A model generated the notes under the pieces. The model had not been told where the DNA came from. It saw only the letters and a program-made list of their open reading frames with translations, and did no database searches. Below are positions 33,666 through 42,157 of a stretch of 64,000 nt of DNA, piece by piece. Position numbers and translations under genes: made by a program. Position 1 is the first letter of the stretch, and the number at the start of each line of letters is the position of its first letter. The stretch covers positions 539,365-603,364 of the forward strand of contig NZ_SWJE01000001.1 in the NCBI RefSeq assembly GCF_005144415.1, written 5' to 3'. This DNA comes from Trinickia terrae. Its GTDB lineage: Bacteria; Pseudomonadota; Gammaproteobacteria; Burkholderiales; Burkholderiaceae.

Positions 33666-35078
33666 TCAATGAGAGGTGCCTGCGGCCTTCAACGGGATGC
33701 CCGAAGGATGGGGATTGGCGTCGTTGGTATCTTCGGGCAGCAGGTTTCCGTCATCGAGTCTCGCATCCGCGCAAGCGGTCTCGGGATAGCGCTCAGGGTG
33801 CAGATGCCGCAGCGCGGCCTGCCTGTCGAACGTGCCGGACCATCTGGCGACGACCACCGTCGCCAGGCTATTGCCGATCGTGTTGCAGGTCGCGATCGCC
33901 ATCGACATGAAGCGATACACGCCGAAGATCAGCGCGAGCCCTTCCACCGGGAGCATGCCGGTCGATGTCACCGTTGCCGCGAACACGACGAAGGATCCGC
34001 CCGAGACGGTTGCGGCGCCCTTGGAAGTCAGCAGCATCAAGAGCAGGATGCCGAGCTGGTGCTCGAACGTGATGGGTACGTTGTAGGCGTGAGCGATGAA
34101 CATGACGCCCATCGCCATGAAGATCGACGTGCCGTCGAGGTTGAACGCGTAGCCGGTGGGCAACACGAGCCCGACGGTCTGCTTGGCGCAGCCGAGCCGT
34201 TCGAGCTTGATCAAGAGCCGCGGCAACGCGCTTTCCGAGGAGGCCGTGCCGAGCACGATCAGGATTTCGTCCTTGATGTAGCGCATGAAGCGCCACATGC
34301 TGAATCCCGCCAGCCTTGCGATGAGGCCCATCACGACGACGATGAACAGCACGATGACCGCATAGAAGCTCAATACCAGCTGCGCGAGCGCAATCAGAAC
34401 GGCCGTCCCGTTGCTGCCTACCGCGAACGCGACCGCACCGAAGGTCCCAAGCGGCGCGAGCTTCATCACCAGATTGATGAACGAGAACAACACCTCGGAA
34501 ACGAGGTCGAGCCCCGCGTTGATCCGCACGCGCCGCGCCTCGGGAATGGCGAGGATGCCGATTCCCACCATGACGGCAAGCACGACGACTTGAAGCAATT
34601 CCCCTTTCGCGAAGGCTCCGATGAAGTTGTCCGGCACGAGGTGCATGACGAAGTCATGGAAGCCCTGAGGCGCTGCCTTTGCCGCCGTGGCCGGCACCGC
34701 GCCGACCGCCACGGCCGTCATGCCCTGGCCAGCGGGAATGAGGTTGCCGGCGAGCAGGCCGACCGCCAGCGCCAGGGTAGACACGGCTTCGAAGTAGACG
34801 ACCGAGCGCCAGCCGACCCGGCCGGCGCTCCTGACATCGCCTGCCGAAGCGATGCCGTGCACGATGGTGAGAAACACGAGCGGTGCGACACCGGCCTTGA
34901 TCAGCGCAAGGAAGATGTCGCCGAAGATCTTGAGCGGTTCGCCGAACTTCGGAAAAACCAGGCCGGCGGCGATGCCGAGCACGAGGGCCGCCAGAACCTG
35001 CATACCCAGCTTCCTGTACCACGGCCGCCTGGCGGCCGGTGCGGCCGACGCGTCGCGCGATGCCTCATGGCTATTCAT
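33666..35078 (-). CDS. dctA: Dicarboxylate/amino acid:cation symporter (DctA family)
   Basis: 470 residues from ATG 35078, with AGGAG seven bases upstream. It has the DAACS fold with eight or so hydrophobic segments and the family motifs: the serine-rich hairpin in LGTASSESALPRLLIKLERL, GLVLPTGYAFNLDGTSIFMA and LTSKGAATVSGGSFVVFAAT, where cation and substrate bind. DctA members import succinate, fumarate, malate or aspartate with H+ or Na+. The long polar tail after residue 430 is not conserved. It follows the lyase gene at 27 bp, so import and lyase products or substrates probably share a C4-dicarboxylate. Confidence 0.9.
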   Translation of the reverse strand: MNSHEASRDASAAPAARRPWYRKLGMQVLAALVLGIAAGLVFPKFGEPLKIFGDIFLALIKAGVAPLVFLTIVHGIASAGDVRSAGRVGWRSVVYFEAVSTLALAVGLLAGNLIPAGQGMTAVAVGAVPATAAKAAPQGFHDFVMHLVPDNFIGAFAKGELLQVVVLAVMVGIGILAIPEARRVRINAGLDLVSEVLFSFINLVMKLAPLGTFGAVAFAVGSNGTAVLIALAQLVLSFYAVIVLFIVVVMGLIARLAGFSMWRFMRYIKDEILIVLGTASSESALPRLLIKLERLGCAKQTVGLVLPTGYAFNLDGTSIFMAMGVMFIAHAYNVPITFEHQLGILLLMLLTSKGAATVSGGSFVVFAATVTSTGMLPVEGLALIFGVYRFMSMAIATCNTIGNSLATVVVARWSGTFDRQAALRHLHPERYPETACADARLDDGNLLPEDTNDANPHPSGIPLKAAGTSH

Positions 35079-35104
35079 GTTGTCTGCTCCTCCATGTCTT
35101 CCGT

Positions 35105-36475
35105 TCAGATTTCGCGGGACAGTGCGACGGCCCGGTCGACCATTTGCGGTGCGAGACCCAGATAGTTGGCGGGATCGGTCATCCGTTCGATCGCATCGCG
35201 GTCGAAGTGCCGTGTGACCGCCGGCAGCGCCGCTAATGCATCGGCGAGCGAGCCGCCCGTTTCGTTCGCTGCGCGGCAGGCGTCGTAGACGATGTCGTGT
35301 GCCTGCTGGCGGCCCGTGAAGGGCGCCAACTGCATCATGGCCGCCTCGGCGACGATGAGGCCGCGGCTGATGCCGAGGTTGTGCTTCATGCGCTCGGCGT
35401 CGACGATCAGTCCGCCGAGTGCGAACTTCGCCTGATGCAGTGCGCCCGAGGTCAGAATGAAGCTTTCGGGAATGGCGATCCATTCCGCGTGCCAGGGGCC
35501 CGTGGCGCGCTCGAAGTCCTGGATCATCGCGTCGACCATGAGCCCCGCGTGCTGGCGCACGGCTTTCGCCGCGGCAAGCATCAGTTCGCTGGAGATCGGA
35601 TTGCGCTTTTGCGGCATCGTGCTGCTGGCGCCGCGTCCCTTGACGAACGGCTCGTACACTTCTGCGAACTCGTTCGACGCCATGATCATGATGTCGACGG
35701 CGATCTTGCCGAGCGAGCCCGTGACGAGCGCCAGGAAGTTGACGGCTTCGGCGAAGCCGTCGCGCGCGACGTGCCACGTCGTGGCGGGCACACCTAGCTT
35801 CAGTTCCTCAGCCAGCGCTTGCTGCACCGCGAAGCCGTCGCTGCCGAGCGACGCGAGCGTGCCGGCGGCGCCCGCGAATTCCACGACTGCAACGCGCGGA
35901 CGCAACTCCCCAAGCCGCTGCTGGTGCCGGTCGAACATCGCCAGCCAGACGGCCGCCTTGTAGCCGAACGTGACGGGCAGCGCCTGCTGCAGATGCGTGC
36001 GGCCCGCCATCGGCGTGTTCCTGTGCTTCTCGGCAAGAGCGGCAAGGATCGCGCGCAGTTCGCGAATGTCGCCATCGATCGAATCGAGGGCGTCGCGAAC
36101 TTGCAGAGACACCGCCGTATCCATGATGTCTTGCGTCGTTGCCCCCCAGTGCACGTAGCGGCCCGCGTCCCCGCACATGCCCACGAGCTGGTGCACGAGC
36201 GGCAGGATCGGATAGCCGACGATGTCCGTCTCCTCGCGCATGTGGTCGAAATCGATGCGCTCGATCTTCGATTCGCGCGCAATCACCTCGGCGGCGTCCG
36301 CGGGAATCACGCCGACGCGCGCCTCCGCCTTCGCAAGCGCGACTTCGACGTCGATATAACGCTGCACGAGCGCGTGGTCGGAGAAGAGTGCGCGCATCTT
36401 TGCGGTGCCGAACGCATCACGGAACAGGATGGAATCAACGACGGTGCTGGAAAGTGGAAGGGTGTGGCTGGTCAT
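35105..36475 (-). CDS. Fumarase/aspartase-superfamily lyase (adenylosuccinate lyase / PcaB-like)
   Basis: 456 residues. The superfamily signature is exact (GRGASSTMPQKRNPISSELM), with the catalytic His/Thr loop in VHWGATTQDIMDTAVSLQVR and PMAGRTHLQQALPVTFGYKA. Sequence style is closest to adenylosuccinate lyase-like and 3-carboxymuconate cycloisomerase-like (PcaB) proteins. No pca or purine genes are next to it. Paired with a C4-dicarboxylate symporter and divergent from a GntR regulator, it may split an N-succinyl or similar adduct releasing fumarate. That substrate idea is inference. Confidence 0.82.
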   Translation of the reverse strand: MTSHTLPLSSTVVDSILFRDAFGTAKMRALFSDHALVQRYIDVEVALAKAEARVGVIPADAAEVIARESKIERIDFDHMREETDIVGYPILPLVHQLVGMCGDAGRYVHWGATTQDIMDTAVSLQVRDALDSIDGDIRELRAILAALAEKHRNTPMAGRTHLQQALPVTFGYKAAVWLAMFDRHQQRLGELRPRVAVVEFAGAAGTLASLGSDGFAVQQALAEELKLGVPATTWHVARDGFAEAVNFLALVTGSLGKIAVDIMIMASNEFAEVYEPFVKGRGASSTMPQKRNPISSELMLAAAKAVRQHAGLMVDAMIQDFERATGPWHAEWIAIPESFILTSGALHQAKFALGGLIVDAERMKHNLGISRGLIVAEAAMMQLAPFTGRQQAHDIVYDACRAANETGGSLADALAALPAVTRHFDRDAIERMTDPANYLGLAPQMVDRAVALSREI

Positions 36476-36525
36476 GGCGGTCTTCGAAGAGAGAAAACTG
36501 GGTAGCGGACAAGGTCTGTTCGGCT

Positions 36526-36565
36526 ATATGTCCGGACATATTTAATCTAATATGTTCGAACATAT
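36526..36565. promoter_or_regulatory. Twin palindromic operators for the GntR regulator
   Basis: ATATGTCCGGACATAT (36526-36541) and ATATGTTCGAACATAT (36550-36565) are two perfect 16-bp palindromes with centres 24 bp apart. They differ only at the two bases in each half next to the centre. They lie between the divergent lyase and gntR genes and are the obvious binding sites for the GntR protein, able to repress both directions. Confidence 0.8.
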
Positions 36566-36629
36566 CGCTCAATGATGATTTACCCTAAACTCGCACCCAC
36601 GACCTACCCACGACCGTTTAGCAGTGAAT

Positions 36630-37361
36630 ATGAACAGACCCCATTTCGCCGAGATCGCCCAGGACCTGACTGAAGGGATCGCGGCCGGCCGCTATCCGGT
36701 CGGCTCGTACCTGCCGACCGAGCTCGAGCTGCGCGACCGATACCAGACAAGCCGGCACACGATTCGCGCGGCGTTGCACGAGCTTCAGCAGCTCGGGTTC
36801 GTGTCGCGCCGCAAGAACGCGGGGACGCGCGTGGAATCGGCCCAGCCGCGGAACGATTTCCGCCCGTCGCTGGCGTCGGTGGAGGATGTCGTGCAGTTCG
36901 GCACGGAGCATCTGCGCGTGGTGCAGTCGGCCGAAGAGATCGCCGCGGACGCGACGCTTGCCAAGGTCCTGCATTGCGAGGAGGGGACGCGGTGGCTGCG
37001 CATTTCGAGCCTGCGCGTCGAAAGCGACAGGAAGCGGCCTCCGATCGGCTGGACCGACGTCTTCATCGATCCGGCCTACCGTGAAATCGCGGACGCGGCG
37101 CGCAACGAGCCGGACAGGCTGATCAGCTCATTGATCGAGGCGCGCTATGGTCGATGCGTGTCCGAGATACAGCAGAACGTCCACGCGGTGAACGTCTCGA
37201 AAGAGATGGCGGCCCGGCTGCAGATGCCGGCTGGGACGGCTGCGCTGGAAATCGTGCGTCGTTACATCGATTCCACCGGCATCGCATTTGAAGTCTCGAT
37301 CAGCATTCATCCAGCCGATCGCTTTTCGGTATCAATGAGGCTGAAGCGCTCCGAGGTTTGA
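36630..37361 (+). CDS. GntR-family regulator with UTRA ligand domain (HutC type)
   Basis: 243 residues from ATG 36630; a GTG two codons upstream is also possible. The winged helix is at 5-72 (QDLTEGIAAGRYPVGSYLPT, YQTSRHTIRAALHELQQLGF, RRKNAGTRVES). The UTRA effector domain fills the rest (IGWTDVFIDPAYREIADAAR, QMPAGTAALEIVRRYIDSTG). HutC-type members respond to small carboxylates or amines. It is divergent from the lyase-dctA pair with two palindromes between, so it most likely controls that pair and itself. Confidence 0.92.
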   Translation: MNRPHFAEIAQDLTEGIAAGRYPVGSYLPTELELRDRYQTSRHTIRAALHELQQLGFVSRRKNAGTRVESAQPRNDFRPSLASVEDVVQFGTEHLRVVQSAEEIAADATLAKVLHCEEGTRWLRISSLRVESDRKRPPIGWTDVFIDPAYREIADAARNEPDRLISSLIEARYGRCVSEIQQNVHAVNVSKEMAARLQMPAGTAALEIVRRYIDSTGIAFEVSISIHPADRFSVSMRLKRSEV

Positions 37362-37776
37362 CCAGTCCTTGACGGACGCGGAGGCGGGCGTGTCGAACTG
37401 ACCTCTGAAGCAAACGTGATTCCCGACGGGGCCGGCCAGCATGCCTGCGGTATCGCGCGTCATTTTCCACTGCGAGCCCAGTGCGAAGTGGAAGGTGTGG
37501 AGACGATCAAGACAAGGGCAGGCTCATTCGCCGCGGTCAAGATCAGGATGTGACCGCGAAGGCGGCTTTCAAAGTACAACGGTCACGCCCGCCGTTGTAT
37601 CGATCGACAGCTACTCGGCGGCCAAAGCGTTCGTCCGCGTCAATTCAAACCGGTAGCGAACCACTGCTTTCTGCTATCACTGCGAGCCGGCCGTAGTCCG
37701 CTGGCAGTGGACAATTGGAGCGCGCGATTCTCATGGACGACCATCAATTCCCGTCGTCCCATGAGCACCTGGTCGG
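37362..37776. other. Intergenic region with probable coding remnants
   Basis: 415 bp without an intact gene. Around 37490-37552 one plus frame reads VEGVETIKTRAGSFAAVKIR before a stop, which looks protein-like, but no start or family is recognised. The words CACTGCGAGCC and CACTGCGAGCCGG occur near 37470 and 37679. No promoter or hairpin stands out. The stretch may be the scar of a lost gene. Confidence 0.3.
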
Positions 37777-38748
37777 TCAGAGGACGACGACCATCTTTCC
37801 GCCAGCTTCGTTGGCTTCCATCACCCGATGCGCTTCGCGGATTTCATCGAAACCGAACACACGGGACGGCTTTGCCTTGAGACGGCCGGCGGCGACGTCT
37901 TCGGCAATCTTTTGAAGCGGTACGTCGGAAAGCGGAAAACCGGGCGTGCCGAACACGAAGCTGGCGAAGAACGTCAGATCAACGCCGCTCGGCATTTGCG
38001 CCAGCGGGTTGAAATCGGCTATCGGAGCGAGGCCGCCGAGCCAGCCCGCAAGACAAGCCCGACCGCCGCGCCGCAACATGGCAAGCGAGTCGAGAACCGT
38101 GCTATTGCCGACGAGGTCGAGCACCGCATCGATGCGCTTTGCTTCGGCGATGCGCTTCGACAGATCGGGGCCTTCGATCTCTGCGCGCGAGGCGCCGAGA
38201 CCTTCAAGCATCGTAAAGCGTGCCGGACTGCGCGTCGTCGCGATGACCTTTGCGCCGGCGTTCACAGCGAGGTTGACTGCCGCCTGTCCAAACGACGACG
38301 TCGCGCCACGGACGACCAACGTTTGCCCTTTTTCGATCTCGAGATTGCGGAACAGACACGTCCACGCGGTCGCGTAGGTTTCCGGAATCGCCGCGAGCTC
38401 CGCCCACGGCAGGTCGGACTCGATCAGCGCCACGTTCGACGCGGGCGCCCGCGTATATTGCGCGTAGCTGCCGTTGATGGTTCGTCCGAGGCCGCCCATC
38501 AACGCAGCGACTTTCGCGCCGACAGGAAATTCGCTGCCAGGACACGACTTTACGACGCCCACGCATTCGATGCCGCTGACCTTGGCAGCTTCGGCCCACT
38601 CGCCTCGCCGCATATGCAGCTCGGCATGGTTGAGGCCGAAAGCCATGATTTCGATGACCACATGACCTTCCAGTGGCTCGGGTTCCGGCAGTTCCGTATA
38701 GACGAGGCTATCGAGGCCGCCGAACTTTTCGAGCACGATTGCGCGCAT
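37777..38748 (-). CDS. Zinc-independent MDR oxidoreductase (quinone reductase type)
   Basis: 323 residues from ATG 38748, with AGGAG eight bases upstream. MDR fold: a GroES-like N-terminal domain (MRAIVLEKFGGLDSLVYTEL, GLNHAELHMRRGEW) and an NADPH-binding Rossmann domain (TLVVRGATSSFGQAAVNLAV, AKVIATTRSPARFTMLEGLG). The structural and catalytic zinc cysteines of alcohol dehydrogenases are missing, which points to the quinone oxidoreductase/enoyl reductase branch. It follows the alpha/beta hydrolase gene by 56 bp; both are probably controlled by the divergent CGNR-type regulator. Confidence 0.88.
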   Translation of the reverse strand: MRAIVLEKFGGLDSLVYTELPEPEPLEGHVVIEIMAFGLNHAELHMRRGEWAEAAKVSGIECVGVVKSCPGSEFPVGAKVAALMGGLGRTINGSYAQYTRAPASNVALIESDLPWAELAAIPETYATAWTCLFRNLEIEKGQTLVVRGATSSFGQAAVNLAVNAGAKVIATTRSPARFTMLEGLGASRAEIEGPDLSKRIAEAKRIDAVLDLVGNSTVLDSLAMLRRGGRACLAGWLGGLAPIADFNPLAQMPSGVDLTFFASFVFGTPGFPLSDVPLQKIAEDVAAGRLKAKPSRVFGFDEIREAHRVMEANEAGGKMVVVL

Positions 38749-38804
38749 GACTATTCTCCTGATGTTTGATGGCACTGCTGTTGATGCTGGCGAGGCGCTG
38801 CACG

Positions 38805-39659
38805 TCAGCGAATGAGGAACTCAGAAATGGCCGCGGCGATCTCCGCGGCGTGCGTTTCCAGCGCGAAATGCCCGGTATCGAAGAAGCGCACTACCGCGCC
38901 TGGCATGTCGCGCCGGAATGCCTCGGCGCCTGCCGGCAAGAAGAACGGATCATTCTTTCCCCACACGGCGAGGAAGGGCGGCTGATGAGTGCGGAAATAC
39001 TGTTGAAACGCGGGATACAGCGCGACGTTGCTGCGATAGTCGGCGAACAGATCGAGCTGAACCTCGTCCGCGCCGGGTCGGCTCAGATAGAAGTCGTCGA
39101 GCGAGTAGCCGTCCGGTGACACGCGAGTCGTGTCGTGAACGCCATGCGTGTATTGCCAGACGGTCGTTTCGTGCGTGAGCAGCGCACGAAGGGCCTCGCG
39201 ATTGGCGCGCGAAGCATCCTGCCAATACGCGCGGATCGGATTCCAGCCCTCGCTCAACCCTTCTTCGTAAGCGTTGCCGTTCTGCGAAATGATCGCGGCG
39301 ATCCGTTCGGGATGCTTGAGCGCAAGCCGGAAACCCGTCGGCGCACCGTAGTCGAACACGTAGACGGCAAAGCGATCGAAACCGATCACCTCGGTGAAGC
39401 GGTCGATGACATTGGCGATGTTGTCGAACGTGTACACAAATGCGCCCCGACCTGGCATGTCCGACTGTCCGAAGCCAGGCAGATCCGGAGCAACGATGTG
39501 GAACCGGTGGGCGAGCCTCGGGATCAGGTCGCGGAACATGTGGCTCGAACTCGGAAAGCCGTGCAGGAGCAGGAGTTTCGGGGCGCCCGATCGACCCGCT
39601 TCGCGGTAGAACACCTTGAAACCGTCGACGTCGGCATGGCTATAGGCGATAGAGGACAT
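38805..39659 (-). CDS. Alpha/beta hydrolase with Asp nucleophile (epoxide hydrolase / dehalogenase type)
   Basis: 284 residues from ATG 39659, preceded by GGAGGG. The oxyanion HGFP motif is in LLLLHGFPSSSHMFRDLI. The nucleophile elbow is AVYVFDYGAPTGFRLAL, with Asp in place of Ser, as in epoxide hydrolases and haloalkane dehalogenases. The base His is in FFDTGHFALETHA. A role in splitting an epoxide or C-halogen bond is therefore likely, but the substrate is unknown. It probably forms an operon with the MDR oxidoreductase. A remnant of a 2-haloacid dehalogenase gene lies about 900 bp away. Confidence 0.88.
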   Translation of the reverse strand: MSSIAYSHADVDGFKVFYREAGRSGAPKLLLLHGFPSSSHMFRDLIPRLAHRFHIVAPDLPGFGQSDMPGRGAFVYTFDNIANVIDRFTEVIGFDRFAVYVFDYGAPTGFRLALKHPERIAAIISQNGNAYEEGLSEGWNPIRAYWQDASRANREALRALLTHETTVWQYTHGVHDTTRVSPDGYSLDDFYLSRPGADEVQLDLFADYRSNVALYPAFQQYFRTHQPPFLAVWGKNDPFFLPAGAEAFRRDMPGAVVRFFDTGHFALETHAAEIAAAISEFLIR

Positions 39660-39760
39660 GGTTTCCCTCCGCAGGTAAGCAGGATTGGACAAGTGATGAA
39701 CGCCGGCGTCTGACTGTCAGCACGACAGGTCGCTGATGCTCATACATCGAGGCAGGCAAT

Positions 39761-39847
39761 GTAACCTTGCTGTCGTTGTTTTAAAGGTTACTCATCGAGT
39801 ATGTAACTTGTCAAGCGTGTTTTTAGTGGTTACGATGTGAGCATCGT
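39761..39847. promoter_or_regulatory. Operator region with two inverted repeats in the divergent promoter
   Basis: GTAACCTT (39761-39768) pairs with AAGGTTAC (39784-39791), and ACGATG-TGAG-CATCGT (39832-39847) is a second inverted repeat flanked by GTTAC words on both sides. Several GTAAC/GTTAC words recur in this A/T-rich gap between the hydrolase and the CGNR-type regulator. The CGNR protein is the likely binder. Confidence 0.55.
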
Positions 39848-39869
39848 TACTTCACATTCGTCATGAGAG

Positions 39870-40502
39870 ATGGACTACCGTCAGATTCCCGCGATATTCG
39901 TGGCCGATGCACCGGGCCTCGATTTCCTGAACTCGGTTGCAACGCCGGTGGATGAGGAGGTCGACTGGATCAGCGACGGGGAGGGCTTGCTGGCCTGGTT
40001 GGAACAGGCAGGGCTGGTGCCTCGCGCCGCGCTCGCGGCGATACGGACGCGGTCCACGCCGGCTCAACTCGACGCCGTTGCGGCGCAGGCGCGCGCGCTG
40101 CGGGAGTGGTTCAGGGGCTTCGTCCAGAAGCGAAAGGGGCGGCCGCTGGCCGCCAGGGATGTGCGTGAGCTGGAGCCACTGAATCAACTGCTCGAGCGGG
40201 ACGAACGAAACGGCGAAGTCGTGGCTAATGTCACCAACGGCGTGACGACGTTTGAATTTCGTGAGAATCGGCGCTGGCAATCACCGGAGTCGTTACTGAT
40301 GCCCATTGCCGAGGTGTTGGCGAAACTCGTGTGTGAAGAAGATTTCACGCACGTGAAGGCGTGCGAAGGTCCGCGGTGCACGTTGATGTTTGCCGATCAC
40401 ACGCGAGGCCACGCGCGCCGGTGGTGCAGCATGGCGATCTGCGGGAACCGCGCGAAGGTGGCGGCTCACCGGAAAAGGCTCAAGGAACGGGAGAACGGCT
40501 GA
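39870..40502 (+). CDS. CGNR zinc-finger (ABATE-domain) transcription regulator
   Basis: 210 residues. The ABATE domain is N-terminal (FVADAPGLDFLNSVATPVDE, LLAWLEQAGLVPRAALAAIR). The C-terminal CGNR zinc finger reads HVKACEGPRCTLMFADHTRG then RRWCSMAICGNRAKVAAHRK, with cysteines C-x4-C and C-x4-C of the CGNR form. This family contains stress-linked putative regulators. It is divergent from the hydrolase-oxidoreductase pair, with inverted repeats in between, so control of that pair is likely. Confidence 0.9.
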   Translation: MDYRQIPAIFVADAPGLDFLNSVATPVDEEVDWISDGEGLLAWLEQAGLVPRAALAAIRTRSTPAQLDAVAAQARALREWFRGFVQKRKGRPLAARDVRELEPLNQLLERDERNGEVVANVTNGVTTFEFRENRRWQSPESLLMPIAEVLAKLVCEEDFTHVKACEGPRCTLMFADHTRGHARRWCSMAICGNRAKVAAHRKRLKERENG

Positions 40503-40554
40503 CACGACGGCGGCAGCGGCAGCAAACCGGCTGTTGTGCCGGCGTGTCTCGATC

Positions 40555-40733
40555 GTCGATTCTCTTCGTGTCGTCGAATGCGTGGGGATGCCACTGGAGC
40601 CCGCTATTTCGGATTTCCGGCGTGCTGGATCAATCCCGCAGGCAATGTCTTCGAAGAGATGGGCCAGGCACCGGACTGGCAAGTGCGCGGTCTTGACGAC
40701 CTACTGCGGTTATTCAATAAGGGCGGGTCATGA
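40555..40733 (+). pseudogene. 2-haloacid dehalogenase (HAD type II) 3' remnant
   Basis: The frame reads ILFVSSNAW and, after a one-base shift, [20 protein letters not shown] then [20 protein letters not shown]. This is the C-terminal catalytic end of type II 2-haloacid dehalogenases (SSNAWDA---FG----WINR). The frame break lies at about 40589 within AW-DA, and the N-terminal two-thirds are missing. It is a dead piece behind the CGNR regulator, with an Asp-nucleophile hydrolase nearby. Confidence 0.7.
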
Positions 40734-41085
40734 CCTCAAGAAAATGACCGTCAGGATCGTTGAAATACATTCCCCGGCCGCCGTTGTGCAGATAGGTTTC
40801 GCCGGCACGCTGTTTGCTGGGATCGGCCCAGTATTGAAGCGCTCTATCACGAATACGAGCGAAGACGCGGTCGAATTCGTCCTCACTGATCAGAAACGCA
40901 TAGTGCTGCCTGGAAATCGCGCTGTCGCTTTCGACGAAGTCGAGCGAAACGCCGTTGTCGAGTTGAACGACCAGCATCTGCCCGAACTCAATGGAACTCG
41001 GAAGCCCCAGGATGTCCACGAGGAACCTTGTCGACTTCTGCTTATCGCTGCACCAGACGATAGTGTGGTTTAGCTGTACGCCCAT
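40714..41085 (-). CDS. VOC-family (glyoxalase/bleomycin resistance) protein
   Basis: 123 residues from ATG 41085. VOC fold with two beta-alpha-beta modules: [40 protein letters not shown] and the C-terminal [20 protein letters not shown]. The metal-binding His and Glu of the family are in LNHTI and HFLEVMT. It may be a dioxygenase, lyase or binding protein. The start has only a weak ribosome site, and the longer frame to 41181 cannot be excluded. It overlaps the end of the dehalogenase remnant on the other strand. Confidence 0.85.
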   Translation of the reverse strand: MGVQLNHTIVWCSDKQKSTRFLVDILGLPSSIEFGQMLVVQLDNGVSLDFVESDSAISRQHYAFLISEDEFDRVFARIRDRALQYWADPSKQRAGETYLHNGGRGMYFNDPDGHFLEVMTRPY

Positions 41086-41323
41086 GTTGCGACCCTCACC
41101 GAATTGGCTGAGTATGCCCTTCTGGCCAAGACCGAGTTCCTGTCTCGCCATGGATTCAACATAGCCGACGCCTGATGGCATTCAAGTGAAATGTGACTGC
41201 GACCGGCAGATGATGGCCGACTACTGCCTGATGCGGTCGACGGAAATCGATCCATCGTCTTCAATCAACCCCAATCTCACCAATGGTTGCTTGCTCGTTC
41301 TCATCAGGTGCCCGCTAACGGGT

Positions 41324-42157
41324 TCATGCAAAGGCGTTCTGATAGACCTTCGGTGTCACGCCGGTTTGTTGCTTGAACACGCGCGTGAAGTGCGCCTGGT
41401 CGGCAAAGCCGGTTCGCGCACCGACCTCCGCAATGGGGCTGCCGTCACGCAGCATCGGCATCGCGATGCGCACGCGCTCCTGCTGCAGAAAGGCGTGCGG
41501 ACTCAGTCCCGCTCCGCGCACAAAGGCACGCAGCAGCACGAATGGCGTGACGCCAAACTCGCAGGCGAGTGTCGACAGGGTCACCCGTGCATGCAAGTCC
41601 TCGCGAAGGCGGCTCTTGACCTTGCGTATCAGAGCAGGCTCGCTGCGCACGACGGGCAGGTCGACAGAGCGGCCCGCGTGCCGCGCGTGCAGGCCGGCGA
41701 CGGCACAGGCCAGCGCTTCACTGCGCTTGAAGGGATCGTCGTCCATCTCGGAGCACCAGTTCACGCCATAGAGGTGCCGCGACAGTTCGGCGTCGACGAC
41801 GAACGGGCTCGCCAGCTCGAATCGCTCACACCGGGGAATGCCGAGCCTTTCGCAGTAGGCGGCCAGCGCCGCCGGCTGCACATGTTCGACGCGCATCTTC
41901 CACTGGCCGTCGCCGGCGGCGGCGCCCGCGTGCACCACATCGGCATCGATGACGATGACGTCGCCGCGGCGGCATAAGCGCCGCTGGTCCCGAACCTCGA
42001 CTGCAAGGACCCCGCCGGTGATCACCGCAAGGCAGTGCGTATCGTGTGCGTGCGGCGGATAGCGGTGGCCGACGAACTGGCCCTTGAGCATGACCGCGTC
42101 CATGACGTCCGGCGCACGCCAGAGCTTGATCGAACGAGTCGGCGCTGTAGCTTTCAT
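41324..42157 (-). CDS. AraC-family regulator
   Basis: 277 residues. The N-terminal cupin-like arm (GHRYPPHAHDTHCLAVITGG, RGDVIVIDADVVHAGAAAGD) is followed by two helix-turn-helix motifs in the AraC domain (about 175-275: LREDLHARVTLSTLACEFGV, LSPHAFLQQERVRIAMPMLR, SPIAEVGARTGFADQAHFTR). It is the last gene of the DUF2000 / enoyl-CoA hydratase / flavodoxin-like operon, sharing four bases (ATGA) with the previous gene, so it is probably a co-transcribed local activator. Confidence 0.93.
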   Translation of the reverse strand: MKATAPTRSIKLWRAPDVMDAVMLKGQFVGHRYPPHAHDTHCLAVITGGVLAVEVRDQRRLCRRGDVIVIDADVVHAGAAAGDGQWKMRVEHVQPAALAAYCERLGIPRCERFELASPFVVDAELSRHLYGVNWCSEMDDDPFKRSEALACAVAGLHARHAGRSVDLPVVRSEPALIRKVKSRLREDLHARVTLSTLACEFGVTPFVLLRAFVRGAGLSPHAFLQQERVRIAMPMLRDGSPIAEVGARTGFADQAHFTRVFKQQTGVTPKVYQNAFA

